NCBI RefSeq assembly: GCF_001486585.1
Contig: NZ_LN909036.1
Span: forward strand, 19,940 to 83,939
Direction: 5' to 3'
DNA: 64,000 bases
Source: Paenibacillus senegalimassiliensis
GTDB lineage: Bacteria; Bacillota; Bacilli; Paenibacillales; Paenibacillaceae
Each line of letters opens with the position of its first letter. Within the stretch, counting starts at the first letter, position 1. The notes under the pieces were generated by a model that saw only the letters and a list, made by a program, of their open reading frames with translations, had not been told where the DNA came from and did no database searches. This document shows, piece after piece, positions 17,732 to 27,264 of this stretch. The position numbers and the translations under genes are program-made.

Positions 17732-18579
17732 GAAGATCAAGCTTGAGTACATTGCCGGTCCTCTTGTGGCTTTGCCTGTTTCTGGTCGTCCCTATGCTAA
17801 TCGTGGTCGGCATATCCTTTATGGGTCGGGATGAGCTTGGCAATGTGGTGCCTGGCTTTAATCTGGAGTCGTACAAGCTGTTTGTTGACCCGCTGTATTT
17901 GGGTATATATTGGGATACGATCGTGTTGTCGGTGCTTACGACGGCATTGTGCCTGCTGCTAAGCTATCCGTTAGCCTACTATATTGCGAACGCCGGTCCG
18001 AGAATGCAAACCTGGGGCCTTGTCCTCATTACCGTACCTTTCTGGATTAATTTTTTGATTCGGACCTACGCCTGGGTGCTATTATTGCGAACGCAAGGCG
18101 TTGTGAATGAATTGCTACTAGGAACCGGTTTGATTCATGAACCTCTGCAAATGCTGTATACCAAGGGAGCGGTGCTGCTGGGAATGGTGTATACCTTTAT
18201 CCCATTTATGGTGCTGCCGATTTATGTCGCTTTGGAGCAAATGGATAAGAAATTGCTGGAGGCGGCTTCCGATCTTGGGGCGACCCGCTGGAGATCGTTC
18301 TGGTATATCACTTTGCCGCAGACCAAGTCGGGGATTATGACCGGTTCCGTGCTGGTGTATGTCTCTACAACCGGGATGTTTGTTGTCACCGACATTCTTG
18401 GGGGCGCAAAATCCGCGATGATCAGCAACATCATTCAAAGCCAGTTCCTGGGTGCCCGTAACTGGCCGTTCGGCTCGGCATTGTCGGTCATCTTCGTCAT
18501 CACGTCGCTGATTATGATCCTGCTCTTTAATCGGGCGATGACCTCACGATATCAATCGTCGCGGGAGGTGCGCTCATGA
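17728..18579 (+). CDS. potB: Spermidine/putrescine ABC permease PotB
   Basis: 283-aa inner-membrane permease with six hydrophobic segments and the EAA loop [21 protein letters not shown] that docks on the ATPase. The open frame extends upstream to 17665, but ATG 17728 overlaps the potA stop and gives the usual N-terminus. It forms the channel with PotC. Confidence 0.94.
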   Translation: MRRSSLSTLPVLLWLCLFLVVPMLIVVGISFMGRDELGNVVPGFNLESYKLFVDPLYLGIYWDTIVLSVLTTALCLLLSYPLAYYIANAGPRMQTWGLVLITVPFWINFLIRTYAWVLLLRTQGVVNELLLGTGLIHEPLQMLYTKGAVLLGMVYTFIPFMVLPIYVALEQMDKKLLEAASDLGATRWRSFWYITLPQTKSGIMTGSVLVYVSTTGMFVVTDILGGAKSAMISNIIQSQFLGARNWPFGSALSVIFVITSLIMILLFNRAMTSRYQSSREVRS

Positions 18580-19382
18580 AGACGAAGAATCACCCGATAC
18601 TAGGCATTCATTCCCTGTTGTTAATGATCTTTATCTATGTGCCCATCGGATTTATTGTGGCGTATTCATTTAACAGTTCTAGGCTGGCCGCGGACTGGAG
18701 CGGTTTTACATTTGATTGGTACATTTCCCTATTTCAGAATCGACATGTCATGGAGGCACTTACCAATAGTTTGATTGTGGCTGCCGTCTCAACCATCGTC
18801 TCGACAGTATTGGGTACGTTGGCTGCTCTGGCCATGCGTAAGCTGGGAAGACGTTTCAAGACCGGAATGGGTGGACTACTGTATCTGCCTATTATTATTC
18901 CGGACATTATTATGGGATTAAGTTTGCTGGTCTTGTTTAATCAAATCAACATGCCGCTGGGCAAGATAACGATCATTATCGCTCATATTACTTTTAGCTT
19001 GTCTTACGTTTATGTTGTCGTAACGACTCGATTATCGGGAATGGGTGGACAGTTGGAGGAAGCGGCTCAAGATTTGGGGGCCAGCGCCTGGCAAACCTTC
19101 CGCCATGTGACTCTTCCGCAAATTTCGCCAGGGATTATATCCGGTGCGTTGATCGCATTTACATTGTCGCTGGACGACTTTATGGTCAGTTTTTTTGTCA
19201 GTGGGCCGAACTCGACGACGTTGCCCATTTACATTTACGGGCAGGTCAAACGGGGTATTTCCCCGGAAATTAACGCGTTGTGTACGATTTTGATCGTAGT
19301 GACCGTGACTTTAATTTTCCTGGCGCAATTTATGTTGAATCGTGGCAAGGGGCAGAAGAAAAAGTCCATGCTGCCATTTTAA
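18576..19382 (+). CDS. potC: Spermidine/putrescine ABC permease PotC
   Basis: 268-aa permease with six hydrophobic segments and EAA loop EAAQDLGASAWQTFRHVTLPQ. Start overlaps the potB stop by 4 bp. Partner of PotB in the membrane. LSLDDFMVSFFVSGP near the C-terminus is a PotC hallmark. Confidence 0.94.
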   Translation: MKTKNHPILGIHSLLLMIFIYVPIGFIVAYSFNSSRLAADWSGFTFDWYISLFQNRHVMEALTNSLIVAAVSTIVSTVLGTLAALAMRKLGRRFKTGMGGLLYLPIIIPDIIMGLSLLVLFNQINMPLGKITIIIAHITFSLSYVYVVVTTRLSGMGGQLEEAAQDLGASAWQTFRHVTLPQISPGIISGALIAFTLSLDDFMVSFFVSGPNSTTLPIYIYGQVKRGISPEINALCTILIVVTVTLIFLAQFMLNRGKGQKKKSMLPF

Positions 19383-19422
19383 GCTCTGCTAGTAAAAGCT
19401 AGACAAGAAGGGAGATCGAGAA

Positions 19423-20469
19423 TTGAAAAAAATGAAATGGGCTGGCCTGGTGCTGGCGGCAATGATGGTAACCGGGCTGTTAGCGGGATGTGGATCGTCG
19501 AAGGAAACACTCAATATTTATAGCTGGGCCGATAACTTTGACGAGGAAGTGCTGGAGCAGTTCGAGCAAGAGTTTGATGTAAAGATTAACTATGACGTAT
19601 TCGCCAACAATGAGGATTTGCTGGCCAAAATCAAGGCGGGGGGGGGCGGATATGATTTGATCCAGCCGTCCGATTATATGGTGGCTACGATGATCAAGCA
19701 GGATTTGCTGGCACCGTTGGATATGAACAATATTCCGAATTTTGAGGGTTTATCGGATGCCTATAAGGATCCGTCCTACGACCCGGGGAACAAATACTCC
19801 ATTGTTTATATGTCAGGGGTCACCGGGATTGCTTATAACACCAAATACGTCAAAGACGAAATTGATAGCTGGGAAGACTTGTGGAACCCTGAATATAAGG
19901 GCAAAGTCATCTTGCTGGACGATAACCGTGAAGTGATCGGGATGGCGCTGAAGAAGAATGGTCAATCCAACAGTTCAACAGACGAAGGACAGATCAACGC
20001 GGCTGTAGCTGATTTGAAGAGCCTTTTGCCTAGCGTGCTTGCCTTCGATACGGATAACATCAAGCAGAAGATGATCCAGGAGGAAGGTTGGATTGCTACT
20101 GTTTGGTCGGGGGATGCCTCCTTTATTGCTCAGGATAATCCGGATGTGGCTTATGTCGTGCCGAAGGAAGGCGGGACCATCTGGTCGGATAACTATGCTA
20201 TTCCGAAGGATGCCAAGAATAAAGCACTGGCCGAGAAATTCATCAACTTTATGATGACTCCGGAGATCAGCGCCAAGAACTATGAATCCATCGGCTATAG
20301 CGACCCGAATACGAAGGCAGCCGAGTTCCATAGTGAAGAATACCTGAACGATAAAATGATTAACCTGTCTGAGGAGGAACTGTCCCGTACGGAGTGGCTT
20401 GGGGATGTGGCTGATAAGCTGCAACTTTATGACCGCCTTTGGACAGAACTGAAGAGCGGCCGGGAATAA
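19423..20469 (+). CDS. potD: Spermidine/putrescine-binding lipoprotein PotD
   Basis: 348-aa extracellular binding protein anchored by a lipobox (LLAGC, Cys23) after a short signal peptide. The mature part opens LNIYSWADNFDEEVLEQFEQEF, as in PotD/PotF. TTG start 8 bases after GGGAG. It delivers polyamine to PotBC. It sits 40 bp after potC, last in the operon, followed by a terminator. Confidence 0.94.
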   Translation: MKKMKWAGLVLAAMMVTGLLAGCGSSKETLNIYSWADNFDEEVLEQFEQEFDVKINYDVFANNEDLLAKIKAGGGGYDLIQPSDYMVATMIKQDLLAPLDMNNIPNFEGLSDAYKDPSYDPGNKYSIVYMSGVTGIAYNTKYVKDEIDSWEDLWNPEYKGKVILLDDNREVIGMALKKNGQSNSSTDEGQINAAVADLKSLLPSVLAFDTDNIKQKMIQEEGWIATVWSGDASFIAQDNPDVAYVVPKEGGTIWSDNYAIPKDAKNKALAEKFINFMMTPEISAKNYESIGYSDPNTKAAEFHSEEYLNDKMINLSEEELSRTEWLGDVADKLQLYDRLWTELKSGRE

Positions 20470-20501
20470 CGAATCGCGGTTATGAATGCGAATGGAATAT
20501 G

Positions 20502-20548
20502 AGAGTGTCGTGGTCTCCCTGACTAGGGGGACTGCGGCGCTTTTTTTT
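20502..20548 (+). terminator. Terminator of potABCD
   Basis: Imperfect GC-rich stem (GTGTCGTGGTCTCCCT / AGGGGGACTGCGGCGC) followed by eight T. Confidence 0.75.
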
Positions 20549-20627
20549 GTATTCCGAGGATGTACATGAAAAGCTGCCGGCAAGGCCATAATTTAAATAT
20601 TCACTAACAAAAGGGTGGCGATGACAG

Positions 20628-21419
20628 ATGAAACTAAGCGTTAAAGGGATGGCTTTGTTTATAACTACGGTGCTGCTATTAGCCGGTGCTGGATTAATGC
20701 CTGCCGAGGCAAGGGCAACAGATTCAGGAATGCCTACAAGCCTGCATACAGGAGCACGTACGGAAGAAGCCCTTCCTACAGCCGCACCTCAGCAAGCCAG
20801 TGTCCGCATCATCAATCATACGATTGAGAAAAAAATTCCTGAAGCGTCGATTAAAGTCGATTATCCGCAGATTAGCGGATTGAAGAATCGGGCGGTGCAG
20901 AAGCAAATCAACAGTTTGCTAAAGAAGAAAGCCGAGACCTTCGCGGCCAATTCGCTCAAGGAAGCCAAGGCGAGCCAGCCCAGCACACCAAGTGGCAATC
21001 CTTACGAGTATGTCGGTACTTACAAGGTAACCTATAATGGCAACGGGGTACTCAGTTTGTATCAGGACACGTACTCCTTCACGGGGGGTGCCCACGGCAT
21101 GACGTACCGCGAGGGCTTGACCTTCCGGCTGAGTGACGGCAAGCTACTTACGCTCGATGAACTGCTGCGGGCAAACCCTAATTATCGCAGCATCGTTGAT
21201 CCGGAGATAGCCAAGCAGCTCCAGCAAACGGAAGGCTACTTTGGCAATTTCAAGACAGTGGGCCCCAATCCCTCCTATTACGTTAAGGATCAGGGCGTGA
21301 CAATATTTTTCCAACTGTATGATTATCTGCCTTACGTCTATGGGTTCCCCGAATATTATTTCCCGTTCTCCAAGCTGCTGCCGCCGGGGACCGATCCTTT
21401 CAACTTCAAGACACGCTAA
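20628..21419 (+). CDS. DUF4163/DUF3298 exported protein
   Basis: 263-aa protein with a signal peptide (hydrophobic 7-27, cleavage near AEARA). A DUF4163-like segment (about 60-160) containing YKVTYNGNGVLSLYQDTYSFTGGAHG is followed by a DUF3298 segment (about 165-250) with PEYYFPFSKLLP. The same pair forms the extracytoplasmic part of RsiV-type anti-sigma factors that bind lysozyme; this protein lacks a transmembrane anchor after the signal and the cytoplasmic part, so it is not an anti-sigma factor itself. The role is unknown. RBS AGGGTGG upstream. Confidence 0.85.
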   Translation: MKLSVKGMALFITTVLLLAGAGLMPAEARATDSGMPTSLHTGARTEEALPTAAPQQASVRIINHTIEKKIPEASIKVDYPQISGLKNRAVQKQINSLLKKKAETFAANSLKEAKASQPSTPSGNPYEYVGTYKVTYNGNGVLSLYQDTYSFTGGAHGMTYREGLTFRLSDGKLLTLDELLRANPNYRSIVDPEIAKQLQQTEGYFGNFKTVGPNPSYYVKDQGVTIFFQLYDYLPYVYGFPEYYFPFSKLLPPGTDPFNFKTR

Positions 21420-21430
21420 ACAATTAGCTA

Positions 21431-21474
21431 AGCTGTTCTGCATGGCATTCTGTCATGTGGGGCAGCTTTTTTTA
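21431..21474 (+). terminator. Terminator after DUF3298 gene
   Basis: AGCTGTTCTGCATG / CATGTGGGGCAGCT stem followed by TTTTTTT. Confidence 0.75.
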
Positions 21475-21503
21475 TGGGGTAAAGGTAAAGGCGATAAACC
21501 TCC

Positions 21504-21531
21504 TTGCATTTTGCAGTAAAACGTTTACAAT
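21504..21531 (+). promoter_or_regulatory. uxaC promoter with LacI-type operator
   Basis: -35 TTGCAT and -10 TACAAT at 16-bp spacing. A CG-centred LacI-family palindrome GTAAAACGTTTAC (21516-21528) overlaps the -10; a second related site GTTAACGTGAAC is at 21551-21562. They could bind the LacI regulator encoded downstream, or CcpA (cre-like). Confidence 0.55.
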
Positions 21532-21612
21532 AAATATCAGCTATCGTAATGTTAACGTGAACATAATCAGTTTGATAAAAATTTGAAGATCAGATCGAAG
21601 GGAGCAGGGGAA

Positions 21613-23022
21613 ATGGCGAAGAAGTTTCTGGGGAAAAATTTTCTGCTGAATAGTGAAGCGGCTGAGGTACTCTACCATCAATATGCCAAGGAATTGCCCA
21701 TCATCGATTACCACTGTCATCTAAGTCCGGAGGAGATTTATGAGAACAAGACTTTCCGCAACCTGACGGAAGCTTGGCTGGGTGGAGACCACTATAAGTG
21801 GCGCGTGATGCGGGCATGTGGTGTGGATGAGTCGTTGATTACCGGGGATGCGGAGGATTACGACAAATTTCTGGCCTGGGCTTCTGTCATGCCGAAGCTG
21901 ATAGGCAATCCGCTGTATCATTGGACGCACTTGGAGTTGCAGCGTTTCTTCGATATTCGGGAGCTGCTGAATGAGCAGACGGCTCCTGCGATTTGGGAGA
22001 AAGCAAATGCCAAGCTGCAAGGGGAAGGCTTTGGAGCCAGGGATTTGATTACCAAGTCGAAGGTAACGGTAGTTTGCACGACGGATGATCCGGCAGATTC
22101 GCTGGAATATCATTTTAAGATCAAGGAGCTGGAGGGTTTTACGGCCAAGGTGCTCCCTAGCTTCCGCCCCGATAAATTTCTGGAGATTAACCGGGCGACC
22201 TTCAAGCCGTGGCTGGGCAAGCTTGAAGCGGTGACGGGCAAGTCGATCAAGAGTTATGGGGCCCTGCTGGAGGCACTCGAAGCAAGAATCGACTTTTTCC
22301 ACGAGGCGGGAGGCAGGGTGTCGGATCATGCGCTTGATACAATTGAGTATCGGGAGACGACCCGGAAGGAAGCGGATGCGATCTTCGCCAAGGTGCTGAG
22401 CAAAGGCAAGGTAACGCCGCTGGAGGAGAAAAAATACAAATCGTATACGATGCGCTTTCTGGGACAGGCGTACGCTGCACGCGGCTGGGCGATGCAGTTG
22501 CACATCCATGCTCTACGGAATGTGAATGCGGCGATGTTCAAGCAGCTTGGACCCGATACCGGCTATGATGCCATTAACGATGGCCAAGTAGCGGATGCGC
22601 TGGCTGGGCTTCTGGACGGGATTCAGAAAGCCGGGGAATTGCCCAAGACGATATTGTACTCACTAAATGCTAATGATTATGCTGTGCTGGCGAGCATCAT
22701 GGGTAGCTTTCAGGGCGGTGGTATTCCGGGAAAAATCCAATTGGGTACCGCGTGGTGGTTCAATGACACCAAGGAAGGCATGATCGAGCAGATGAAGACC
22801 TTGGCTAATCTTGGCGTGCTGTCTCAATTTGTCGGAATGCTGACCGACTCCCGGAGCTTCCTGTCCTATCCCCGTCATGAGTATTTCCGGCGTATCCTGT
22901 GTGATGTGCTGGGTGACTGGGTGGACCGGGGAGAGGCGCCGGAGGATTACGAGCTGCTCGGCCAGATTGTTACGGATATATGTTATGATAACGCCGAGCG
23001 CTATTTTGCGTTCCCTGAATAG
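21613..23022 (+). CDS. uxaC: Glucuronate (uronate) isomerase
   Basis: 469-aa UxaC: isomerises D-glucuronate to D-fructuronate (and galacturonate to tagaturonate), the first step of hexuronate degradation. Metal-binding motif YHCHLS near the N-terminus; the family motif TDSRSFLSYPRHEYFRRILCD near the C-terminus is intact. ATG at 21613 follows AAGGGAGCAGGGG; the in-frame TTG at 21583 lacks a site. The rest of the pathway (uxaB/uxuA, kdgK) is not in the window, so uxaC is separated from it. A LacI regulator follows 21 bp downstream. Confidence 0.96.
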   Translation: MAKKFLGKNFLLNSEAAEVLYHQYAKELPIIDYHCHLSPEEIYENKTFRNLTEAWLGGDHYKWRVMRACGVDESLITGDAEDYDKFLAWASVMPKLIGNPLYHWTHLELQRFFDIRELLNEQTAPAIWEKANAKLQGEGFGARDLITKSKVTVVCTTDDPADSLEYHFKIKELEGFTAKVLPSFRPDKFLEINRATFKPWLGKLEAVTGKSIKSYGALLEALEARIDFFHEAGGRVSDHALDTIEYRETTRKEADAIFAKVLSKGKVTPLEEKKYKSYTMRFLGQAYAARGWAMQLHIHALRNVNAAMFKQLGPDTGYDAINDGQVADALAGLLDGIQKAGELPKTILYSLNANDYAVLASIMGSFQGGGIPGKIQLGTAWWFNDTKEGMIEQMKTLANLGVLSQFVGMLTDSRSFLSYPRHEYFRRILCDVLGDWVDRGEAPEDYELLGQIVTDICYDNAERYFAFPE

Positions 23023-23043
23023 AAGAGAGGAAGGACGCTTCTT

Positions 23044-24051
23044 ATGTCCGCAACGATTAAGGACATCGCTAAACTGGCGAATGTCTCACATATGACGGTC
23101 TCCCGGGCGCTCAATAACAGTCCGCTCATCAAGGAGGAGACTAGGCGCAAAATTAAGGAAATTGCCGAGCAGCTTAACTATGTTCCAAATGTTAATGCCA
23201 AGAGTCTGGTGCTGCAACGCTCCCACACGATTGGTCTATTCTTCACAAGTATGGCCCAGGGAACTTCCTCCAGCTTCTTGGCGGAGGCCCTGCGTGGCGT
23301 GAACCAAGGCATTGGCGTTCAGTACAATTTGTTTGTTCGTGGTATCGATGATTATGAGGACTATGCTCCGATTCATCGTCGTGCTTTTGACGGCATTCTG
23401 TTGATGAGCCAAAGCGAACGTGATGATGCGTTCATCGGGCATGTGCGGGAGCAAGAAATTCCCTTGGTCGTGCTTAATCGTGACATGGGCAGGCAAGATC
23501 CAGGGATTGTGAATCTGGCTTCAAATGATCGGGAAGGGGCGGAGGAGCTAACCCGTTATCTTATTGCTGGTGGTCATACGCGGATTGCTCTGATTAAAGG
23601 GATTTCGGGATATAAATCCACCGCCGAGCGGAATGAAGGTTATCAGCAAGCGATGCGTGCAGCGGGGCTTGCGGCAAGTGAGCAGTATATCGTGGAAGGC
23701 CGCTATGACGTGGAAAGTGGATATGAGGCGATGCGGCAACTACTCTCCCTTAAGGAACGTCCTTCGGCTGTATTTTGCAGTAATGACGATATGGCTATTG
23801 GTGCGATGAAGGCAGCAGCCGAAGCTGGTGTGCGTATTCCTGCGGATATTTCAGTCGTGGGCTTCGACGATATCGGCTTTGCCTCCTACACGACGCCTCC
23901 ATTAACAACGGTGAAGCGGCCGATTGAGCAGCTATCTCTCATGGGCGCGCGCAAAGTGCTTGAATGGATTGAGCAAGGGACAGGAACGGGTGAGCGGGTG
24001 CTGATGGACACTCAGTTCATTCCCCGGGAGTCGGTACGATTGCTGGTATGA
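23044..24051 (+). CDS. LacI-family transcriptional regulator
   Basis: 335-aa repressor: N-terminal HTH (ATIKDIAKLANVSHMTVSRALN) with hinge helix, then a periplasmic-binding-like effector domain (about 62-335) with SVVGFDDIGFASYTTPPLTTV. It follows uxaC by 21 bp in the same direction, so it is probably co-transcribed and may repress uxaC in response to a hexuronate or derivative. CG-centred palindromes at the uxaC promoter fit this. Confidence 0.93.
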   Translation: MSATIKDIAKLANVSHMTVSRALNNSPLIKEETRRKIKEIAEQLNYVPNVNAKSLVLQRSHTIGLFFTSMAQGTSSSFLAEALRGVNQGIGVQYNLFVRGIDDYEDYAPIHRRAFDGILLMSQSERDDAFIGHVREQEIPLVVLNRDMGRQDPGIVNLASNDREGAEELTRYLIAGGHTRIALIKGISGYKSTAERNEGYQQAMRAAGLAASEQYIVEGRYDVESGYEAMRQLLSLKERPSAVFCSNDDMAIGAMKAAAEAGVRIPADISVVGFDDIGFASYTTPPLTTVKRPIEQLSLMGARKVLEWIEQGTGTGERVLMDTQFIPRESVRLLV

Positions 24052-24060
24052 ACAGAACTA

Positions 24061-24114
24061 CAACAAACTCCAATCCTGGAGGAAGAGCGCTCTTCCTAGG
24101 ATTGGAGTTTGTTG
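24061..24114. terminator. Bidirectional terminator, LacI regulator / ade
   Basis: 54-bp near-perfect palindrome (CAACAAACTCCAATCCT... / ...AGGATTGGAGTTTGTTG) between two convergent genes. Confidence 0.85.
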
Positions 24115-24127
24115 TTTGATGCTGAGT

Positions 24128-25930
24128 TTAAACTACCTCTACCGGTATGAGCTGGAAGGTGTTCACGTCGGCCAAGCCGCGATTGGTGATACGAAGCTCG
24201 GGAATGACAGGCAAGGCAATCAGGGAGAAGGTCATGAACGGTGCGTTCAGCTCACAGCCGAGCGTTCTCCAGGCTTCCTCCAGTTGCTTCACCTGAGCTA
24301 CAACCTTCTCCAGCGGTTGGTCCGACATCAGCCCGGCAATGACCATCGGGACGGCGGCAAGTACCTGGCCATCCAGGACAGCGATCATACCGCCGCCCAG
24401 CTTGGCAAGTTCGCTCGCGGCGAAGGCCATATCCTCGGGGCTGGCGCCCATGACCAGCAGATTGTGGCTGTCATGAGCAACCGTGGACGCCACGGCCCCC
24501 CGCTTCAAGCCGAAGCCACGAGCGAAGGCCAATGACAGATCGTCGGAGCCACGATGGCGGTCGATACAGGCGAGCGTAATGATGTCCTGCTCGGGGGCAG
24601 GACGCAACACGCCAGTGCTATCCACCTGCACGTTAGCCGTTCCTTTTTGCGTACGAGCACTGTTCTCAATGACGTCGATGACGTGAATGGTAGTCTCACT
24701 TTTACCGCTGCCCTGGCTATGATAAAGGAAATCCTCGGCGGTTAACGTCCGTGTCAGATGAACCGACTGGCGAGCCTCCGGCGGATATTGATAGACCGGG
24801 AATTCGAAGCAAAGACCTCCGCTATCAAATATGACTTCTCCATCTGTAATGACGGTGGAAGGCTCCATCCGGGTCAGATCGTTGATCAATAGCAGGTCGG
24901 CGAACTTGCCGGGCGCAAGGCCCCCGACATCCCCATCCACCTTGAAGTGGCGAGCCGTGTTGATGGTACTCATCTGAATGGCTGTCACCGGATCGACGCC
25001 CTCTTCAATCGCACGGCGTACAACGTGGTTAATGTGGCCTTGTTCGATCAAGGTTTGCGGGTAGACATCGTCGGTAACAAGGAGGATTTGGGCCGGGTTC
25101 ACGTGATCCTCGGTCACGACCTTAATGACTTCCTTGACATCTTGCCAGGCTGAGCCTTCCCGAATCATCAGATGCATGCCAAGCCGAAGCTTGGTCAAGC
25201 CTTGCTCACGTGTAATCGTCTCGTGGCAGGAGGTTACGCCGGAAGCGATGTAAGCTTGAAGCAGGGCTTCGTCATCACTGGGAAAATGCCCGGTGACCGT
25301 CTTGCCCGCCTCCATCGTTGCCCGAATCTCGCCGAGCATCTTCGGATCGCCATTAACGACACCGGGGAAATTCATGACTTCACCAAGCCCCTCCACGCCA
25401 GGCCAGGTCATGCCGTCAGCGATGTCCTCGACGCCAAGGGCGGCACCTGCATCCTCCAGATGATCTGTCGCCGGCACGCAGGAAGGGAAGGTAGTGTATA
25501 CTTTCAGTGGCAAGCCTTGTCCTTCCTCATGCATCCAGCGCACACCTTCGCGGCCAAAGACATTGGCAATCTCATGAGGGTCCATGAAAATGCCGGTGGT
25601 CCCCTTGGCAAGAGCAGCCTTGGCAAATTCTGTTACCGACAGCATCGTACTCTCTACGTGCATATGGCCGTCCAGCAATCCTGGGGAGATGTAACGCCCC
25701 TCAGCCTCAATGATTCTCGTCTTCTCGCCAATCGTATGTGCGGCGTCACCCACGTAAGCAATTCGCCCCGCAGCAATAGCGATATCCGTATGGGGCAGTA
25801 GTTCCCCCGTATAAACGTTCACTAGAGTCCCGTTCTTGACCACCAGGTCAGCCTTTACTTGCCCTTTGGCGACATCTGCCAGCACCTGGCTAACCTCGTG
25901 TAGTTTCTTTCTCTCCGCTTGTCTGTTCAT
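24128..25930 (-). CDS. ade: Adenine deaminase
   Basis: 600-aa metallo-dependent hydrolase that converts adenine to hypoxanthine and ammonia in purine salvage. Metal site HMHVEST after a dihydroorotase-like beta strand; GHFPSDDE and the C-terminal adenine deaminase domain (HDSHNLLVMG, about 455-460) are present. Length matches B. subtilis AdeC. Single gene; no purine riboswitch or PurR-like box was recognised in its short upstream region. Confidence 0.95.
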   Translation of the reverse strand: MNRQAERKKLHEVSQVLADVAKGQVKADLVVKNGTLVNVYTGELLPHTDIAIAAGRIAYVGDAAHTIGEKTRIIEAEGRYISPGLLDGHMHVESTMLSVTEFAKAALAKGTTGIFMDPHEIANVFGREGVRWMHEEGQGLPLKVYTTFPSCVPATDHLEDAGAALGVEDIADGMTWPGVEGLGEVMNFPGVVNGDPKMLGEIRATMEAGKTVTGHFPSDDEALLQAYIASGVTSCHETITREQGLTKLRLGMHLMIREGSAWQDVKEVIKVVTEDHVNPAQILLVTDDVYPQTLIEQGHINHVVRRAIEEGVDPVTAIQMSTINTARHFKVDGDVGGLAPGKFADLLLINDLTRMEPSTVITDGEVIFDSGGLCFEFPVYQYPPEARQSVHLTRTLTAEDFLYHSQGSGKSETTIHVIDVIENSARTQKGTANVQVDSTGVLRPAPEQDIITLACIDRHRGSDDLSLAFARGFGLKRGAVASTVAHDSHNLLVMGASPEDMAFAASELAKLGGGMIAVLDGQVLAAVPMVIAGLMSDQPLEKVVAQVKQLEEAWRTLGCELNAPFMTFSLIALPVIPELRITNRGLADVNTFQLIPVEVV

Positions 25931-25994
25931 CTTTCGGTTCGCTCCCTTGCATTTGGCATCTGTCTTATTATCTATTCCCTCATTCTAGCAAGAA

Positions 25995-26034
25995 AAGGCT
26001 GCCCCGAGAACAGTTTTTCTGTTCGGGCAGCCTT
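25995..26034 (-). terminator. Terminator of clpP
   Basis: AAGGCTGCCCCGAGAACAG / CTGTTCGGGCAGCCTT stem with T-rich minus-strand tail, directly downstream of the clpP stop. Confidence 0.75.
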
Positions 26035-26047
26035 ATAGCAGCTTAGA

Positions 26048-26647
26048 TTAAGCGTTCGCCGCAGGATTGATTTTCTCGATGACCTTGTCAACCAGGCCAT
26101 ATTCTTTCGCTTCAGCCGCACTCATGAAGTAGTCGCGGTCGGTATCCTTCTCAATACGTTCCAGCGGTTGGCCAGTCCGTTCTGACAGGATTTGATTCAA
26201 CTTGTCACGCATTTTGAGGATGCGACGAGCACGAATTTCAATGTCCGTTGCTTGACCTTCCGCACCGCCGAGCGGTTGATGGATCATGATCTCACTGTTT
26301 GGCAACGCATAACGTTTGCCAGGAGCACCGGCATTGAGCAGAAAGGCACCCATCGAAGCAGCCATACCTACGCAAATCGTGGATACATCGGACTTGATGA
26401 ACTGCATTGTATCGTAAATCGCCATGCCCGCTGTAATGGAACCGCCCGGGCTATTAATGTAAAGAGAGATGTCCTTCGTGGGATCTTCCGCATCCAGAAA
26501 CAACATCTGCGCGATGATGGAGTTGGCGACGACATCATTCACTTGGGAGCCCAGAAAGATGATCCGATCCTTGAGCAGTCTGGAATAAATGTCATATGCG
26601 CGCTCCCCGCGGTTGCTTTGTTCAACGACCATAGGAATATAACTCAC
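26048..26647 (-). CDS. clpP: ATP-dependent Clp protease proteolytic subunit
   Basis: 199-aa serine protease of the ClpP tetradecamer, which degrades proteins fed by ClpX/ClpC. Catalytic Ser in [11 protein letters not shown], His in [12 protein letters not shown] and Asp in EKDTDRDYF are intact. TTG at 26650 and GTG at 26647 are both possible; GTG is chosen because AAGGAGG is then 8 bases away and the N-terminus [10 protein letters not shown] aligns with Bacillus MNLIPTVIEQ. The gene has a long leader (about 220 nt) starting at a CtsR-type promoter. Confidence 0.96.
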   Translation of the reverse strand: MSYIPMVVEQSNRGERAYDIYSRLLKDRIIFLGSQVNDVVANSIIAQMLFLDAEDPTKDISLYINSPGGSITAGMAIYDTMQFIKSDVSTICVGMAASMGAFLLNAGAPGKRYALPNSEIMIHQPLGGAEGQATDIEIRARRILKMRDKLNQILSERTGQPLERIEKDTDRDYFMSAAEAKEYGLVDKVIEKINPAANA

Positions 26648-26789
26648 CAATAAAACCTCCTTGAATTTGGAGCGGCTACTTAGGGCTTAATCCGGAGGAA
26701 CACTTCCGCTTCGGGAAGGTCCGGCGGCGGTCCGCAGGTAACCTCTCTTGTGGAATGTAATGATTCAAATCTCGCCACTCATCTATATC

Positions 26790-26842
26790 AGAGGTTGTTC
26801 AAAAAGTTGTCTTCTAAAAACCCGACTTTTTGAACACGCACT
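26790..26842 (-). repeat. Miniature copy of dispersed element, clpP leader
   Basis: Ends-only copy of the element at 30974 and 55434: AGAGGTTGTTCAAAAAGT and GACTTTTTGAACACGCACT with only about 14 bases between them. It lies in the clpP 5' leader, where the RNA would form a hairpin, and is oriented relative to clpP as the full copies are to tpiA and ssrA. Confidence 0.75.
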
Positions 26843-26876
26843 ATCAGAATAGACGGAAACGAAAAAGATTAACCTC

Positions 26877-26916
26877 ATCATAACTAATTTGCTTGAGAAA
26901 GTCAAAGAAAGTCAAA
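26877..26916 (-). promoter_or_regulatory. clpP: CtsR-type clpP promoter
   Basis: Direct heptad repeat AGTCAAAGAAAGTCAAA (plus strand 26900-26916) matches the CtsR operator RGTCAAANANRGTCAAA. On the minus strand it supplies the -35 TTGACT (26905-26900), followed after exactly 17 bp by -10 TATGAT (26882-26877). Heat-shock control of clpP by CtsR is thus predicted; ctsR itself is not in the window. Confidence 0.85.
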
Positions 26917-26994
26917 CTCAAAAAATAAAAAAAGCACTGCGGGTTCCCCGAGGCTTGTTTGGGTTAATGATTATTGAGCTATGTGAAAAAATAA

Positions 26995-27069
26995 TGGCGC
27001 GCCCGCGAGGAATCGAACCTCGATCTCAGGCTCCGGAGGCCTACGTCATATCCATTGGACCACGGGCGC
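26995..27069 (-). tRNA. tRNA-Arg (CCG)
   Basis: Cloverleaf on the minus strand: acceptor GCGCCCG / CGGGCGC, anticodon loop CTCCGGA (anticodon CCG), T-arm GAGGTTCGATTCCTC, discriminator G and an encoded CCA (26995-26997). It lies between the clpP promoter and cggR. Confidence 0.95.
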
Positions 27070-27264
27070 AAATTAGCGAACAAAAATGATTATATGTTAT
27101 GTAGAAGATAATTGCAAGCAATTGCTAGCATTAAATAACGCCCGCCTCATCTCCACAGAAATTTAAATTCGACAAAATCTCCTTAAAACGCCGCTGTTTC
27201 GCCGCTTCTTTAAATATGAAGGTATAAGAGCCCCGAATTATGCCAATTATACGGACAGTCATGC

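Noticed and set aside
24500..25930. Plus-strand open frames opposite ade (up to 209 codons)
   Set aside because: Shadows of the adenine deaminase gene; no start context or family pattern.
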